Shown here: positions 1 through 6,833 of the stretch, piece after piece
Numbering within the stretch: position 1 is the stretch's first letter
Layout of the letters: the number at the start of each line of letters is the position of its first letter
IMG/VR virus record: IMGVR_UViG_3300022208_000016
Coordinates: 1-36,762 of that record
Length of the DNA: 36,762 nucleotides
Direction: 5' to 3' (one strand)
Source of the DNA: a virus
Position numbers and translations under genes: made by a program
Notes under the pieces: generated by a model
Told to the model about the DNA's origin: nothing
Databases searched by the model: none
The model's input: the letters and a program-made list of their open reading frames with translations, nothing else

Positions 1-172
1 AGTGGTGTGTTAATTGCAAGGAATGCGCGTACTGTGAGAATTGCAAGTGGTGTGTTAATTGCAAGGAATGCGCGTACTGTGAGAATTGCAAGTGGTGTGT
101 TAATTGCAAGGAATGCGCGTACTGTGAGAATTGCAAGTGGTGTGTTAATTGCAAGGAATGCGCGTACTGTGA
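1..172. repeat. 45-bp perfect tandem repeat, at least 3.8 copies
   Basis: Three complete identical 45-bp units (1-45, 46-90, 91-135) are followed by 37 bp of a fourth (136-172). The window begins inside the array, so the true copy number is unknown. The unit length is a multiple of three, so copy-number changes keep the reading frame. Within the unit there is a 9-nt sub-periodicity (NNN-TGY-NNN) that encodes a Cys at every third residue. There are no unique spacers between copies, so this is not a CRISPR array. Confidence 0.95.
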
Positions 173-215
173 ACGTGAACTAGATACTTTTAACCAGGAG
201 AATGGGGAGGGGTGA
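3..215 (+). CDS. Cysteine-triplet repeat protein, C-terminal part
   Basis: This is the 3' end of an open frame that runs off the left edge; 70 residues are visible. The 15-residue unit WCVNCKECAYCENCK has Cys at positions 2, 5, 8, 11 and 14, so Cys recurs exactly every third residue across unit borders. The repeat ends at about residue 56, followed by a short charged tail and TGA. Such (xCx)n arrays occur in uncharacterised phage and bacterial proteins; a metal-binding or beta-helical solenoid fold is my inference. Frame 1 across the repeat is also open, but the Cys periodicity and the ATG of the next gene 1 nt after the stop favour this frame. Confidence 0.65.
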   Translation, partial: WCVNCKECAYCENCKWCVNCKECAYCENCKWCVNCKECAYCENCKWCVNCKECAYCERELDTFNQENGEG

Positions 216-216
216 T

Positions 217-327
217 ATGAATATATTATGCGAGTTTATGTTCGACTGTTTTATTTTGGGGGTGGAACTACTGTCCATTATGCTAATAGCGTGGGTACTT
301 GTTATAGTGGGCGAGGTGTACAAATGA
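217..327 (+). CDS. Small single-pass membrane protein
   Basis: A 36-residue protein starting at an ATG one base after the previous stop, with a GGGGAGGGG Shine-Dalgarno sequence inside the end of the previous gene. Residues 12-32 are a continuous hydrophobic segment (around ILGVELLSIMLIAWVLVIVG) that would span the membrane once. The gene ends in an ATGA overlap with the next one, so the two are probably translationally coupled. Function unknown; it is too short to match to a family. Confidence 0.5.
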   Translation: MNILCEFMFDCFILGVELLSIMLIAWVLVIVGEVYK

Positions 328-515
328 AACTCTCTGCCGTAGGATATTGCATCCTTATTGATAGCATGTGCGAGTTTTCGCTTGGTCACACGAAACAGCA
401 CGGCCTCCCAAAGTGCGAGGCTGGCATATGCTCTCAGGGGCGGGCTAGGATAGATGTTATCCTGGACGATATACAATTAATGAGGGAGGTTGAGAATGAC
501 ATTGAACCAAGCTAG
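324..515 (+). CDS. Hypothetical protein, 63 aa
   Basis: The start is placed at the ATG that overlaps the previous stop (ATGA at 324-327) rather than at an in-frame ATG further upstream, because of the coupling. The protein holds four Cys in its first half and ends in an acidic segment (IDVILDDIQLMREVEND). It overlaps the start of the next gene by 20 nt. I do not recognise a family. Confidence 0.5.
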   Translation: MKLSAVGYCILIDSMCEFSLGHTKQHGLPKCEAGICSQGRARIDVILDDIQLMREVENDIEPS

Positions 516-918
516 GAAGATATGTAATAACTTCGCAGTAAAGCATAAAGTAATATTTATCGAAGATGGCGAAATTGGGTTTATGCGGCCATGCGTTGGC
601 TTTGTGAAAGGACTAGGTTACATCGACTATAATCCAAGGCATGATATAAGCGAAGCCGAAGCGGACGATTTTTTCTGCAAAGAGTTTGACCAAATAAAAC
701 CAGAAGACGCTTACCATAAACATGATTGTCTCGCGGTCTTAGTGCGCAGCAAGGCAAGCGAAGCAATTAAACAGTTAGCTCATTGGGCGCAAGCGTTAGA
801 TGTTATAGGGATAGAAGTTGTAGCATACCGCAGAGTAGATACACATTACGACCATGCGCTACTACATGGGGGGGTTGGGTATTCTATTAAAAGAAAAGAG
901 GTCGAAAATGAAAGCTGA
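496..918 (+). CDS. Hypothetical protein, 140 aa
   Basis: The start is ATG 496, six bases after GGGAGG. An in-frame TTG at 490 directly abuts that Shine-Dalgarno and is less likely. The protein looks globular, without membrane segments, with an early HKVIFIEDGEIGFM segment and a later helical stretch (SEAIKQLAHWAQALDVIG). It overlaps both neighbours, which places it in one plus-strand operon with the ribbon-helix-helix gene. No family recognised. Confidence 0.6.
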   Translation: MTLNQARKICNNFAVKHKVIFIEDGEIGFMRPCVGFVKGLGYIDYNPRHDISEAEADDFFCKEFDQIKPEDAYHKHDCLAVLVRSKASEAIKQLAHWAQALDVIGIEVVAYRRVDTHYDHALLHGGVGYSIKRKEVENES

Positions 919-1081
919 ACTTGAAGATAGACTAGAAAAAGCTCTGGCCGATGTTATACCGTTTTTGATTCGGAAAATGCCAGCGTCCCTACATAAGCGG
1001 ATAAAAGTAACAGCTGCGAAAAAGGGCGTTACCATGGAGAGCCTAATCATAGAAACGCTGGAAAGGGGGTTACGGGGCTAG
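908..1081 (+). CDS. Arc/MetJ-type ribbon-helix-helix DNA-binding protein
   Basis: A 57-residue protein. The C-terminal two thirds reads as a ribbon-helix-helix fold: a beta strand (FLIRKMPASLHKRIK), helix A (HKRIKVTAAKKG), and helix B beginning with the typical turn GVTMESLIIETLERGL. Such proteins bind operators as dimers and often act as phage repressors or antitoxins; no toxin partner is obvious here. The start at 908 has AAGAGGT upstream. It is the last gene of the plus-strand operon, and its 3' end overlaps the convergent HNH gene by 12 nt. It could regulate the left operons, though no operator was identified. Confidence 0.7.
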   Translation: MKAELEDRLEKALADVIPFLIRKMPASLHKRIKVTAAKKGVTMESLIIETLERGLRG

Positions 1082-1441
1082 ATAGTCCTGTAACCTAGCT
1101 ATCTCATCATCTATGTCCTGAAGCCAGATATTATTGGCTTTAAGTATGAGGTCTCTAACTTTAGTCGAATCGCCGATAAATGAAAAGCAGAACTCTTGGA
1201 GTTTGCCCTTTTCTTTGCCTATTGCGTCCATGTTATGGCATTCCCGGCAAAGAGATATGCCATTCTCCATGTCCCATCTGACAGCAAACCGCCCACCGCC
1301 CTTGTGTATTATATGATGGGCCTCTGAGGCTTCCTTGCGTACTCCACGAGATAGGCACCTTTGGCATAGATACTTGTCCCTTTCAAGGACGGCCATTTGC
1401 CAGAGCCTGTCGGCCTTTTTTATTTTAGCTTTCCTTGTCAA
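1070..1441 (-). CDS. HNH endonuclease
   Basis: A 123-residue protein with a zinc-supported HNH motif: Cys26-x2-Cys29, His42-His43 in SEAHHIIHK, Asn60 in WDMENGISL, and Cys65-x2-Cys68-His69. This order matches phage HNH nucleases. Its position directly after a RusA resolvase resembles the NinG/recombination-nuclease slot of lambda-like phages rather than the packaging-associated HNH beside TerS. It is the last gene of the leftward operon and ends against the convergent ribbon-helix-helix gene, with no terminator between. A homing nuclease is possible, but it is not inserted in another gene. Confidence 0.85.
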   Translation of the reverse strand: MTRKAKIKKADRLWQMAVLERDKYLCQRCLSRGVRKEASEAHHIIHKGGGRFAVRWDMENGISLCRECHNMDAIGKEKGKLQEFCFSFIGDSTKVRDLILKANNIWLQDIDDEIARLQDYLAP

Positions 1442-1823
1442 TCCTTACATACACCCCCGTGTCCTCTCCCTCTTCGGCGTATCTTTTGTTGACTCTCCCG
1501 TATCCTACTATCTGACAATCATCATGGTATAGTAACCCACTCATAGAGTCCTTTATGGGTTTTATGAGGTTGTCGAGGTCTGGTTTTGTTGTGTGATACT
1601 CTAGCTCGCTAGACTTCGGACTTGGTAGGATAAATGTAAACGATGCCCTTAAAGGGATGCCCTTTTCTATCATAGTCCATTTTTCCCTAGCCTTGATAAC
1701 CATGATCTGTTGTTTGACGTACTTACTCCATGCCCTAGACTTGGCCGGAGTGTATGCGTGTTTACCAGTAAACCTTGGCCTCCCTTGAGGCACTGGGTTG
1801 CCCTCTATGAAGAAATCAAACAT
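1425..1823 (-). CDS. rusA: RusA-type Holliday junction resolvase
   Basis: The 132-residue protein carries the RusA signatures: the N-terminal strand GNPVPQGRPRF, then KPDLDNLIKPIKDSM and LLYHDDCQI, giving the conserved Asp residues (about D82, D84, D92, D101/102) that bind Mg2+. RusA dimers cut four-way DNA junctions during phage recombination and clear branches before packaging. The start is ATG 1823, seven bases after AGGTGGGG. A GTG at 1835 would sit on that Shine-Dalgarno. It overlaps the HNH gene by 17 nt and works with the ERF annealase, SSB and nuclease of the same operon. Confidence 0.93.
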   Translation of the reverse strand: MFDFFIEGNPVPQGRPRFTGKHAYTPAKSRAWSKYVKQQIMVIKAREKWTMIEKGIPLRASFTFILPSPKSSELEYHTTKPDLDNLIKPIKDSMSGLLYHDDCQIVGYGRVNKRYAEEGEDTGVYVRIDKES

Positions 1824-2007
1824 TAGAATCCCCACCTTTCTCAGTTATCTCAAAATCTCGCCCGAACTCTCCATGTAAGAAGGAACCTATAGCATCGAAT
1901 ATCCTCTCTTGGTCGCAATCAATGTCCACTGCACTATAACTCGTTAGGTTCCCATCCTTCATGTATCCAATAATAAAATATTCTCTATTTCCCTTCACTT
2001 GTATCAT
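1816..2007 (-). CDS. Hypothetical protein, 63 aa
   Basis: The start is set at ATG 2007 because it forms an ATGA overlap with the preceding small zinc-ribbon gene and has GGAG nine bases upstream. The in-frame ATG at 2022 lacks a Shine-Dalgarno. The protein opens with MIQVKGNREYFIIGY and ends with a Lys/Asp-rich tail. It appears small, mostly beta, soluble and acidic. No family recognised. Confidence 0.6.
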   Translation of the reverse strand: MIQVKGNREYFIIGYMKDGNLTSYSAVDIDCDQERIFDAIGSFLHGEFGRDFEITEKGGDSNV

Positions 2008-2120
2008 GTTAAAAGTCTCCATGCTGTTGCCGCCACTGCCGGAACGTGCCTATCGCCTTCAAAATCAGGTATACCGCCCGAGACGCCAGTGCCTTTGCAA
2101 TCAGGACAAGGTTTACCCAT
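2004..2120 (-). CDS. Tiny zinc-finger-like protein (CxxCxGxG)
   Basis: A 38-residue protein beginning MGKPCPDCKGTGVSGG. The single CPDCKGTG unit is the repeat unit of the DnaJ central zinc finger. Many phages encode isolated copies of this kind, whose role is unknown. It is joined to the upstream gene by a TGATG overlap and to the downstream gene by ATGA, which makes a real coding gene likely despite its size. One Cys pair cannot fully coordinate zinc, so it would need to dimerise or join a partner. Confidence 0.6.
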   Translation of the reverse strand: MGKPCPDCKGTGVSGGIPDFEGDRHVPAVAATAWRLLT

Positions 2121-2365
2121 CACTCGCATACCTCCTGTTCCTTTGTATGGTAGTCTGTAATTTTATGCAGCTCTCCATTATATGCCATATACTTTAGCCC
2201 TTGGACACAGACGAGGGTATACTTTGGGGATAACTCTGTCTGAGTAATAGGGGTGGGTTCCGGGCATTTATTTAAGGGAGCATTAGGATGCCTCTGGGTA
2301 ATTAACCCCAAAAATGCAATTATTAGTACAACCGCAAGTAATAATGTCTCAAATATCTGTTTCAT
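2120..2365 (-). CDS. Small membrane-anchored protein
   Basis: This 81-residue protein has an N-terminal hydrophobic helix (residues 4-22, FETLLLAVVLIIAFLGLIT) preceded by Lys2. It reads as a signal anchor with the remaining 60 residues outside the cytoplasm. A lipoprotein signal is not present, as there is no Cys at the end of the helix. It has a strong GGAGGGATAA Shine-Dalgarno. Its place among small accessory genes suggests host-takeover or superinfection functions, which is inference. Confidence 0.6.
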   Translation of the reverse strand: MKQIFETLLLAVVLIIAFLGLITQRHPNAPLNKCPEPTPITQTELSPKYTLVCVQGLKYMAYNGELHKITDYHTKEQEVCE

Positions 2366-2536
2366 TTATCCCTCCTGTTCCGGCGGTTCTAGAGAGGCCC
2401 AATGAGTGGCCTCTGTTGCTGCCTGCCTAAATAACCCTTTTGGTATTATTCGCCATTTATGCGGCTCGTCATCTGTGGGAGTGTAAGCTAAACATCGCTC
2501 ATCAGGCAGCCTGTCTTTAACGCTTATCCACTTCAT
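2366..2536 (-). CDS. DUF551 domain protein
   Basis: A 56-residue protein starting MKWISVKDRLPDERCL and ending ATHWASLEPPEQ. The N-terminal WISVKDRLPDE and the C-terminal THW-x-x-L-x-PP signature define DUF551, a small domain common in phage accessory regions and of unknown function. Start at ATG 2536, ATGA-coupled to the Lar-like gene. A second DUF551-like tail occurs as a 13-codon frame at 7862-7903. Confidence 0.8.
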   Translation of the reverse strand: MKWISVKDRLPDERCLAYTPTDDEPHKWRIIPKGLFRQAATEATHWASLEPPEQEG

Positions 2537-2697
2537 TTATCCCTCCTATTCCATGCTGCCATAGCTTCTTCTTGACTTTTCCCGCACTCCTCTAAAGCAC
2601 ACTCACACACTCCACATCTAGCTGTATAGGTGTCAGTTATCCAGAACTTATATATTTCAGCCCCACCCCCACAAAACGGACACGGTTTCAGTTCCAT
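2533..2697 (-). CDS. Lar-like restriction alleviation family protein
   Basis: A 54-residue zinc-ribbon protein. The opening MELKPCPFCGGGAE, a second pair CGVC around residues 29-31 and the closing SQEEAMAAWNRRDK match the Lar_restr_allev family. Rac-prophage Lar lessens EcoKI restriction by modulating its methylase, but most phage homologues are untested. The pattern of two Cys pairs plus the C-terminal AWNRR is the diagnostic part. Coupled to the downstream DUF551 gene by ATGA. Confidence 0.8.
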   Translation of the reverse strand: MELKPCPFCGGGAEIYKFWITDTYTARCGVCECALEECGKSQEEAMAAWNRRDK

Positions 2698-3087
2698 TTA
2701 TTTATCCCTCCCTGTCTCCACCGCGAACTTGTAAAGTAAGTCACGGAAGTGAGTTGGATTGACTACGCAATTTTCACATGGGTAAATCCCTGTCAGCCAA
2801 GTGGTCCAAAAATAACTCGCGGGCATTCCTTTTCGACCTTTATATAAACCTTCTGCCATCTCGTATACGAAGTCCCAAAACTCACCCCACCACGGCATGG
2901 TCTGAGCCTTTTCCCACGCAGGGCCGAAGCCAGCCCATGTGGTGTAGTCGGGATTTTTAGAATGACATTCATGTCTATATGTTTTCCCACAATACATCAA
3001 TCCTTTGTTGGCTTCCGATTCCTCATGCCAGCACCCCATATCTAATAGCTTGTGGACTACTTTGTTTTTATCAGTTTGTGGTGTCAT
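2698..3087 (-). CDS. Hypothetical protein, Trp/Cys-rich, 129 aa
   Basis: A soluble protein with an unusually high Trp content (for example TWAGFGPAWEKAQTMPWWGEFWDF). His-Cys pairs (GCWHEE, HECHSKNP) and a late PCENC suggest metal binding. It shares the size and layout of neighbouring accessory genes and is ATGA-coupled upstream. I recognise no named family, though similar Trp-rich proteins recur in siphovirus accessory clusters. Confidence 0.6.
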   Translation of the reverse strand: MTPQTDKNKVVHKLLDMGCWHEESEANKGLMYCGKTYRHECHSKNPDYTTWAGFGPAWEKAQTMPWWGEFWDFVYEMAEGLYKGRKGMPASYFWTTWLTGIYPCENCVVNPTHFRDLLYKFAVETGRDK

Positions 3088-3314
3088 TTCCCTACCTCTT
3101 CACATTCAATAGTAAAATACCAGTATTTACTTTCTTTTTCCTTCGCTTCCTCGCATCTAACGCAAGCTCTGATACACTTTTCGTAGTGCGGAGTTAACGG
3201 GTCATACTTGCAGCTCTTATTGCATTTCTCTTGCCTTACCTGCTGTTCCCCCCTTGTAATATCCTCCACACTCACCTTAAACTTAAACTTTTTACGTTTC
3301 CCTTTTGGTCTCAT
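3084..3314 (-). CDS. Hypothetical basic/Cys-rich protein, 76 aa
   Basis: The N-terminus is strongly basic (MRPKGKRKKFKFK). The middle carries Cys pairs (NKSCKYDP, EKCIRACVRCEE) that could form a small zinc site, and the C-terminus is acidic. A GGAGGTGGGGGA Shine-Dalgarno precedes ATG 3314, and both ends are coupled by ATGA overlaps. Nucleic-acid binding is plausible from the basic head but not shown. Confidence 0.55.
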   Translation of the reverse strand: MRPKGKRKKFKFKVSVEDITRGEQQVRQEKCNKSCKYDPLTPHYEKCIRACVRCEEAKEKESKYWYFTIECEEVGK

Positions 3315-3748
3315 TCCCCCACCTCCATACCATTTTCAATTACCCATAGCTTCAACTGTCCAAGGGCTTCGGCGGGGTTTTCGTGTGCGAAGACTTCAAG
3401 ATCATCGCCATATGTAGCAGAGTAATAATCTTTTTGATTGCCCATGCACTTTTCACAGTTAATGTCTATTTCTCCATTCCCCTCACAAAAGTTTAAGTTT
3501 AATTCGGGGCAAGGCCCTTTGGAAAGGGTAAACCATAGCGTTGCATTGTCGTCTACAATATATAAAGGCATCGCAAATAACAGTTCAGATGTGGTGTATG
3601 CTGGGATGTAAGCGTCATATCCCGGCTCATATGCTAAATCAATGAGCCTGTATTTGCGGCCTGTATTTTTGTCATACACATACTTATGCGGCCCCATATA
3701 ACCAGCATCCTGCAATTGCTGCGACAACTCTTTGCTTGTTGTGCTCAT
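3311..3748 (-). CDS. Hypothetical phage accessory protein, 145 aa
   Basis: The middle PAYTTSELLFAMP and the C-terminal NPAEALGQLKLWVIENG match a layout seen in many small phage proteins (a T-x-S/D-E-L-L-x-x-L-P segment, then a P-A-E/D-A-L helix with L-W-V/L). Those are annotated hypothetical. A CEKC pair near residue 98 is extra. ATGA overlaps on both sides and an AGGAGG Shine-Dalgarno support it as real. Confidence 0.65.
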   Translation of the reverse strand: MSTTSKELSQQLQDAGYMGPHKYVYDKNTGRKYRLIDLAYEPGYDAYIPAYTTSELLFAMPLYIVDDNATLWFTLSKGPCPELNLNFCEGNGEIDINCEKCMGNQKDYYSATYGDDLEVFAHENPAEALGQLKLWVIENGMEVGE

Positions 3749-4155
3749 TTGGTTGCCTCCTGTAGCGCCCTCACAAGGGCTTCTGTTTTCTGTGCCGGGG
3801 TGGATTTAAGAATGGGCCATAATGTGGCATCTAAAAACACAGTCGTTATGCTATCAACTTCAACGGATGTGTCCATTGTGCCATCATCCCCCATGAGTAA
3901 TATTAACCAAGCGCACATTTTAAGATGCAGCCCCCGCCCCTCAATCCACTTAAAAAACTCAGGAGTCCATACGCCGGGGTCGTTCTCGTAGTCGGGGGGT
4001 TTGCAATCAGGCCGAGTACAATGAGTTAGTTTTGTTGCTGTGTCTATTCCTCGTTTACATGTAGGACAATACAAATAATAAATGCCAGCCGCCCATCCAT
4101 GAACCACGAGAATCTTATCCCCCCGCGCCTTACTTATGATCTGACTATTTGTCAT
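3745..4155 (-). CDS. Hypothetical protein with zinc ribbon, 136 aa
   Basis: The first third has a Cys-rich ribbon: YCPTCKRG followed by HCTRPDCKPP, giving a plausible four-Cys zinc site. The rest looks helical and acidic (LILLMGDDGTMDTS), with PAQKTEALVRALQEATK at the end, a helix typical of phage accessory proteins. It is ATGA-coupled on both sides. No family named. Confidence 0.6.
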   Translation of the reverse strand: MTNSQIISKARGDKILVVHGWAAGIYYLYCPTCKRGIDTATKLTHCTRPDCKPPDYENDPGVWTPEFFKWIEGRGLHLKMCAWLILLMGDDGTMDTSVEVDSITTVFLDATLWPILKSTPAQKTEALVRALQEATK

Positions 4156-4550
4156 TTCCTTATCCCCCTTGCAAGCTCTTTGGCCTCGTCCGTGTCAATA
4201 ACCATGAGCGCGGCTTCGATGTGTAGGAGGGGGTCGACAAATATCATATCTTCAACACGCGCCCTATCTTTTCCGGGTGAGATTGCTTCACGTAAATGAA
4301 ACCAATGCAATGCCTTTTGTTTATTGTCCATCACAGGCCAGATATGCTCAGCCCACGCGTCAAGGCTGGTTGCGAGGGGTGGTTTGAGTCCTAGTTTTTC
4401 AGTAGCTGGATTTATGCCACAAAATAACCATTTCTTACATTTAGGACAAAATCTGCTATCATCTCCTGGGACGCCTCGCCACCTATGCCAACACTCGCCC
4501 GTGAAATGCTCGTATACGATCTCGCAAGCCCTGTCAATTTTATCGCTCAT
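4152..4550 (-). CDS. Hypothetical protein with zinc ribbon, 132 aa
   Basis: It contains HFTGECWHRWRGVPG followed by FCPKCKKWLFCG, a His/Cys-rich zinc-binding region in the first 50 residues. The C-terminal half (ALHWFHLREAISPG, then DPLLHIEAALMVIDTDEA) matches a layout common to phage accessory proteins of unknown role. It resembles its neighbour at 3745-4155 in overall plan, a metal-binding head plus helical tail, which suggests an old duplication. GGAGGG precedes the ATG; coupled to both neighbours by ATGA. Confidence 0.6.
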   Translation of the reverse strand: MSDKIDRACEIVYEHFTGECWHRWRGVPGDDSRFCPKCKKWLFCGINPATEKLGLKPPLATSLDAWAEHIWPVMDNKQKALHWFHLREAISPGKDRARVEDMIFVDPLLHIEAALMVIDTDEAKELARGIRK

Positions 4551-5479
4551 GACTCAGCCCTCCACGCGAGGTCGTTGTGCTCACGCCCGTCCAGCAGGCG
4601 GCCCGCCTTGGTGTTGTGACGAATAATCGCCACGTCCGTTCTGTCCTCGTCTCCCACGCAAGCGCTGTACCATTGGCCGTTGGGGTATATCTTGAGGTGC
4701 CCCTTGCCGTCCTCGAACTCGCACGGCTCGAAAGCCCCCCAACTCTTGAAGTAAAACGGCACGCCCGCAGCCGCGCACTGGTCGCGCACAGAGCGCACCC
4801 ATTCCGGATGCATGGGCCTTGCCCCCGAGCCCGTCTCGCCGCCCATGATGACCTGGTGGATGGCATCGCGAATCATAATGCTTTCATGTCGAGGTATGTT
4901 ATCGGAGGTTCCCCACATAAAGTTAAGGTCGATCCCCCCCAGCATCGGCTCAAGGATCAGCCCGCGCTTGCCCGGAATCCGCAGCAGGTGCCCCCCGCGC
5001 TCGTCGAGCATGGCCTGATTCTCAGCCGTGACAATGTGCCAGATGTCCGGCCACAGCTCCTCCATCATTGCCGCGTGCGCGAAACTGGAGGCCAGGGTGA
5101 GAAATTCGCTCCAGAACTCAGCCGCCCTCTCAGGCCGCTTGGTGACAATGAGATATGTATGCTGCGGGTTCCGCGCCATCACGGCAGTCACGTTTAATAT
5201 CTGCTCATCCGTCACGCCTTCGTGGTACAGGTCATTCCAGATAGCGTAGACCGTGGGCTCGCGCCTCTTTGCCGCCTTCTCCAGCAGGTGCATATTAACC
5301 TGCACCTTACCATTGAACCTGCCGTCCGTCAGCAGGTCAGGGTTATAGGTGCGGGCCACCGTCTTGTTATGACAGCGCATTGAATGCGCCTTCTCGCTCC
5401 AGCAGCCCCGACACCCCGGCGAGACCTTCGTGCACCCCGTAACCAGCATGATACCCTTATCCCAAAATTTACCCGCCAT
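4547..5479 (-). CDS. DUF5131 (phage Gp37/Gp68) family protein, radical-SAM-like
   Basis: A 310-residue protein beginning MAGKFWDKG. The TGCTKVSPGCRGCW segment puts Cys16, Cys23 and Cys26 in the family's iron-sulphur-like motif, followed by the conserved WNDLYHEGV and KRPERAAEF blocks and GGETGSGARPMHPEWVR. The family is widespread in phages and predicted to be radical-SAM-related; its substrate is not established to my knowledge. The start at ATG 5479 has GGGGAGATAAG upstream; longer in-frame starts lack one. It sits just downstream of a DNA methyltransferase, so nucleic-acid modification is a reasonable guess. A copy of its C-terminal tail lies at 6740-6817. Confidence 0.85.
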   Translation of the reverse strand: MAGKFWDKGIMLVTGCTKVSPGCRGCWSEKAHSMRCHNKTVARTYNPDLLTDGRFNGKVQVNMHLLEKAAKRREPTVYAIWNDLYHEGVTDEQILNVTAVMARNPQHTYLIVTKRPERAAEFWSEFLTLASSFAHAAMMEELWPDIWHIVTAENQAMLDERGGHLLRIPGKRGLILEPMLGGIDLNFMWGTSDNIPRHESIMIRDAIHQVIMGGETGSGARPMHPEWVRSVRDQCAAAGVPFYFKSWGAFEPCEFEDGKGHLKIYPNGQWYSACVGDEDRTDVAIIRHNTKAGRLLDGREHNDLAWRAES

Positions 5480-5480
5480 C

Positions 5481-5621
5481 TTATCTCCCCTCCATCGCCG
5501 CGTCATATCGCGCGGCCCTTGCGGCCTGCTCGTGTATCGCCGCGTCCAGCTCCAGCGCAATCAGCGCGTAAAGCGCCAGCGCCGCCAGAATAAGCCCCGC
5601 CCCCCGGAGAATGATTGTCAT
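5481..5621 (-). CDS. Small membrane protein, 46 aa
   Basis: Starts at ATG 5621 within an ATGA overlap with the methyltransferase stop and ends one base before the DUF5131 start. Residues 8-27 (AGLILAALALYALIALELDA) form one transmembrane helix, followed by an Ala/Arg-rich amphipathic tail. Unusually GC-rich codon use, as in the adjacent methyltransferase, suggests both arrived together. Function unknown. Confidence 0.5.
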   Translation of the reverse strand: MTIILRGAGLILAALALYALIALELDAAIHEQAARAARYDAAMEGR

Positions 5622-6739
5622 ACCAGCACCCCCTGGCGACCAATGCGGTCTTCGTTAAGCGCCAGATAGCTCGCGTTAAGCTCGATGCCGATATACCGTC
5701 TGCCGAGCCGCTTGCAGACCTGCCCGGTCGTGCCGGATCCGTTGAACAGGTCGAGCACAACGTCCCCCGGACGCGAGCCCGCCAGGATGCACGGCTCTAT
5801 CAGTTCCGGCGGATAGGTCGCAAAATGTGCGCCTTTATATGGCTTGGTCGCCACAGTCCAGACCGTGCGCTTGTTTGCACCTCGGACGACAGATCCCACC
5901 ATTTTCATCGGGCCGTTTGTTTTGCCTACGGCTCTAGTGCTCCCTGCCTGATGTTCTATGTCTTGTGCCGCCCTTTTTATAGAGCTTTCTCGAAACGGCT
6001 CCCTGATCGCCTCGTGGTCGTAGTAGTAACGCTCGGACTTGCTCAGGAGGAAAAGGTACTCGTGCGCCTTGGTCGGCCTGTCCGTCACGCTCTCGGGCAT
6101 TGGGTTGGGCTTGTGCCAGATAATGTCCGAGCGTAAGTACCAACTCGTACCCTTGGCCTCCGCATACTCGGAGCGAAGGCGATCAAGAACCAACAAGGCT
6201 TTCTCAGGTATTGGTTCGTCGCCATAGGCGCTTATCATGTCTGATAAGATTCTTTCAATTATGAGACATGCCTTGGGGTCCGCCATCCCGGACGACTGAA
6301 GCGCGAACGCCACGCGCCACGGCACGCCCACAAGGTCCTTGGGCTTGAGGCCGGGCGGGGTTTCAGGCCGCAAGCCATCCTTAAAAGCCTCCCCCTTAAA
6401 AGCAGGATGCATATTTGATTGTCCAGGGTCCCTTTCCTTGCGGCCGCCCGAGGCGTAGCTGTCCCCTAGGTTAAGCCAGAGCGTGCCGTCCGGTCGGAGC
6501 GCGGCGCGGACGTGCTCGAAAACGTCCCGCATCCTGGCCACGTACTCCTCGAGCGTGGGCTCCAGCCCCATCTGGCCGGATACGCCGTAGTCCCGGAGGC
6601 CCCAATACGGGGGCGAAGTCACGCAGCACTGGACGCTCTCCGGCGCGAGCTGGGGCATGATCTCCCGGCAGTCGCCATGAAGCAGGACAATGCCCGGCTC
6701 CTCGTGGTAGACGTACTTTTTAACCGCGTCCGTTATCAT
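5618..6739 (-). CDS. DNA methyltransferase (N4-cytosine/N6-adenine, beta class)
   Basis: 373 residues. Catalytic motif IV TSPPYW lies at residues 41-46, and the SAM-binding motif FNGSGTTG at about 332-339 followed by RRYIGIEL. This order (IV before I) is the beta class. TSPPYW favours N4-cytosine but occurs in N6-adenine enzymes too. An insert of about 40 residues (ACLIIERILSDMISAYGDEP region) sits between motif IV and the second half. No restriction partner is visible, so it is probably an orphan enzyme protecting phage DNA or regulating expression. The DNA here is visibly more GC-rich than the flanks, suggesting recent acquisition. GGGAGAG precedes the ATG. Confidence 0.92.
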   Translation of the reverse strand: MITDAVKKYVYHEEPGIVLLHGDCREIMPQLAPESVQCCVTSPPYWGLRDYGVSGQMGLEPTLEEYVARMRDVFEHVRAALRPDGTLWLNLGDSYASGGRKERDPGQSNMHPAFKGEAFKDGLRPETPPGLKPKDLVGVPWRVAFALQSSGMADPKACLIIERILSDMISAYGDEPIPEKALLVLDRLRSEYAEAKGTSWYLRSDIIWHKPNPMPESVTDRPTKAHEYLFLLSKSERYYYDHEAIREPFRESSIKRAAQDIEHQAGSTRAVGKTNGPMKMVGSVVRGANKRTVWTVATKPYKGAHFATYPPELIEPCILAGSRPGDVVLDLFNGSGTTGQVCKRLGRRYIGIELNASYLALNEDRIGRQGVLV

Positions 6740-6817
6740 CTCTCCCTTTCCGCCGTGGCGCTTGTTAAGACGCCCGGCCCTCCATGATAGGTCGTTATGC
6801 TCACGGCCATAGGTATC
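6740..6817 (-). pseudogene. Remnant of a DUF5131-type C-terminus upstream of the methyltransferase
   Basis: Read in the methyltransferase frame, this stretch encodes GREHNDLSWRAG after a stop and without a start codon. The DUF5131 protein at 4547-5479 ends GREHNDLAWRAES. Ten of eleven residues agree and the DNA is also similar, so this looks like the broken 3' end of another DUF5131 gene. An alternative 24-codon ORF (6736-6810, ATGA-coupled to the methyltransferase) covers the same bases in another frame and may simply be chance. Confidence 0.55.
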
Positions 6818-6833
6818 AAGTTAGCACATCCTA

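Noticed and set aside
1-172. Possible CRISPR array at the left edge
   Set aside because: The 45-bp units are directly contiguous and identical, with no spacers, and are in frame for a Cys-periodic protein.
4577-5197. 206-codon plus-strand open frame in the DUF5131 region
   Set aside because: Lies antisense to the DUF5131 gene in GC-rich DNA where long chance frames are common; Arg/His/Pro-rich with no family pattern.
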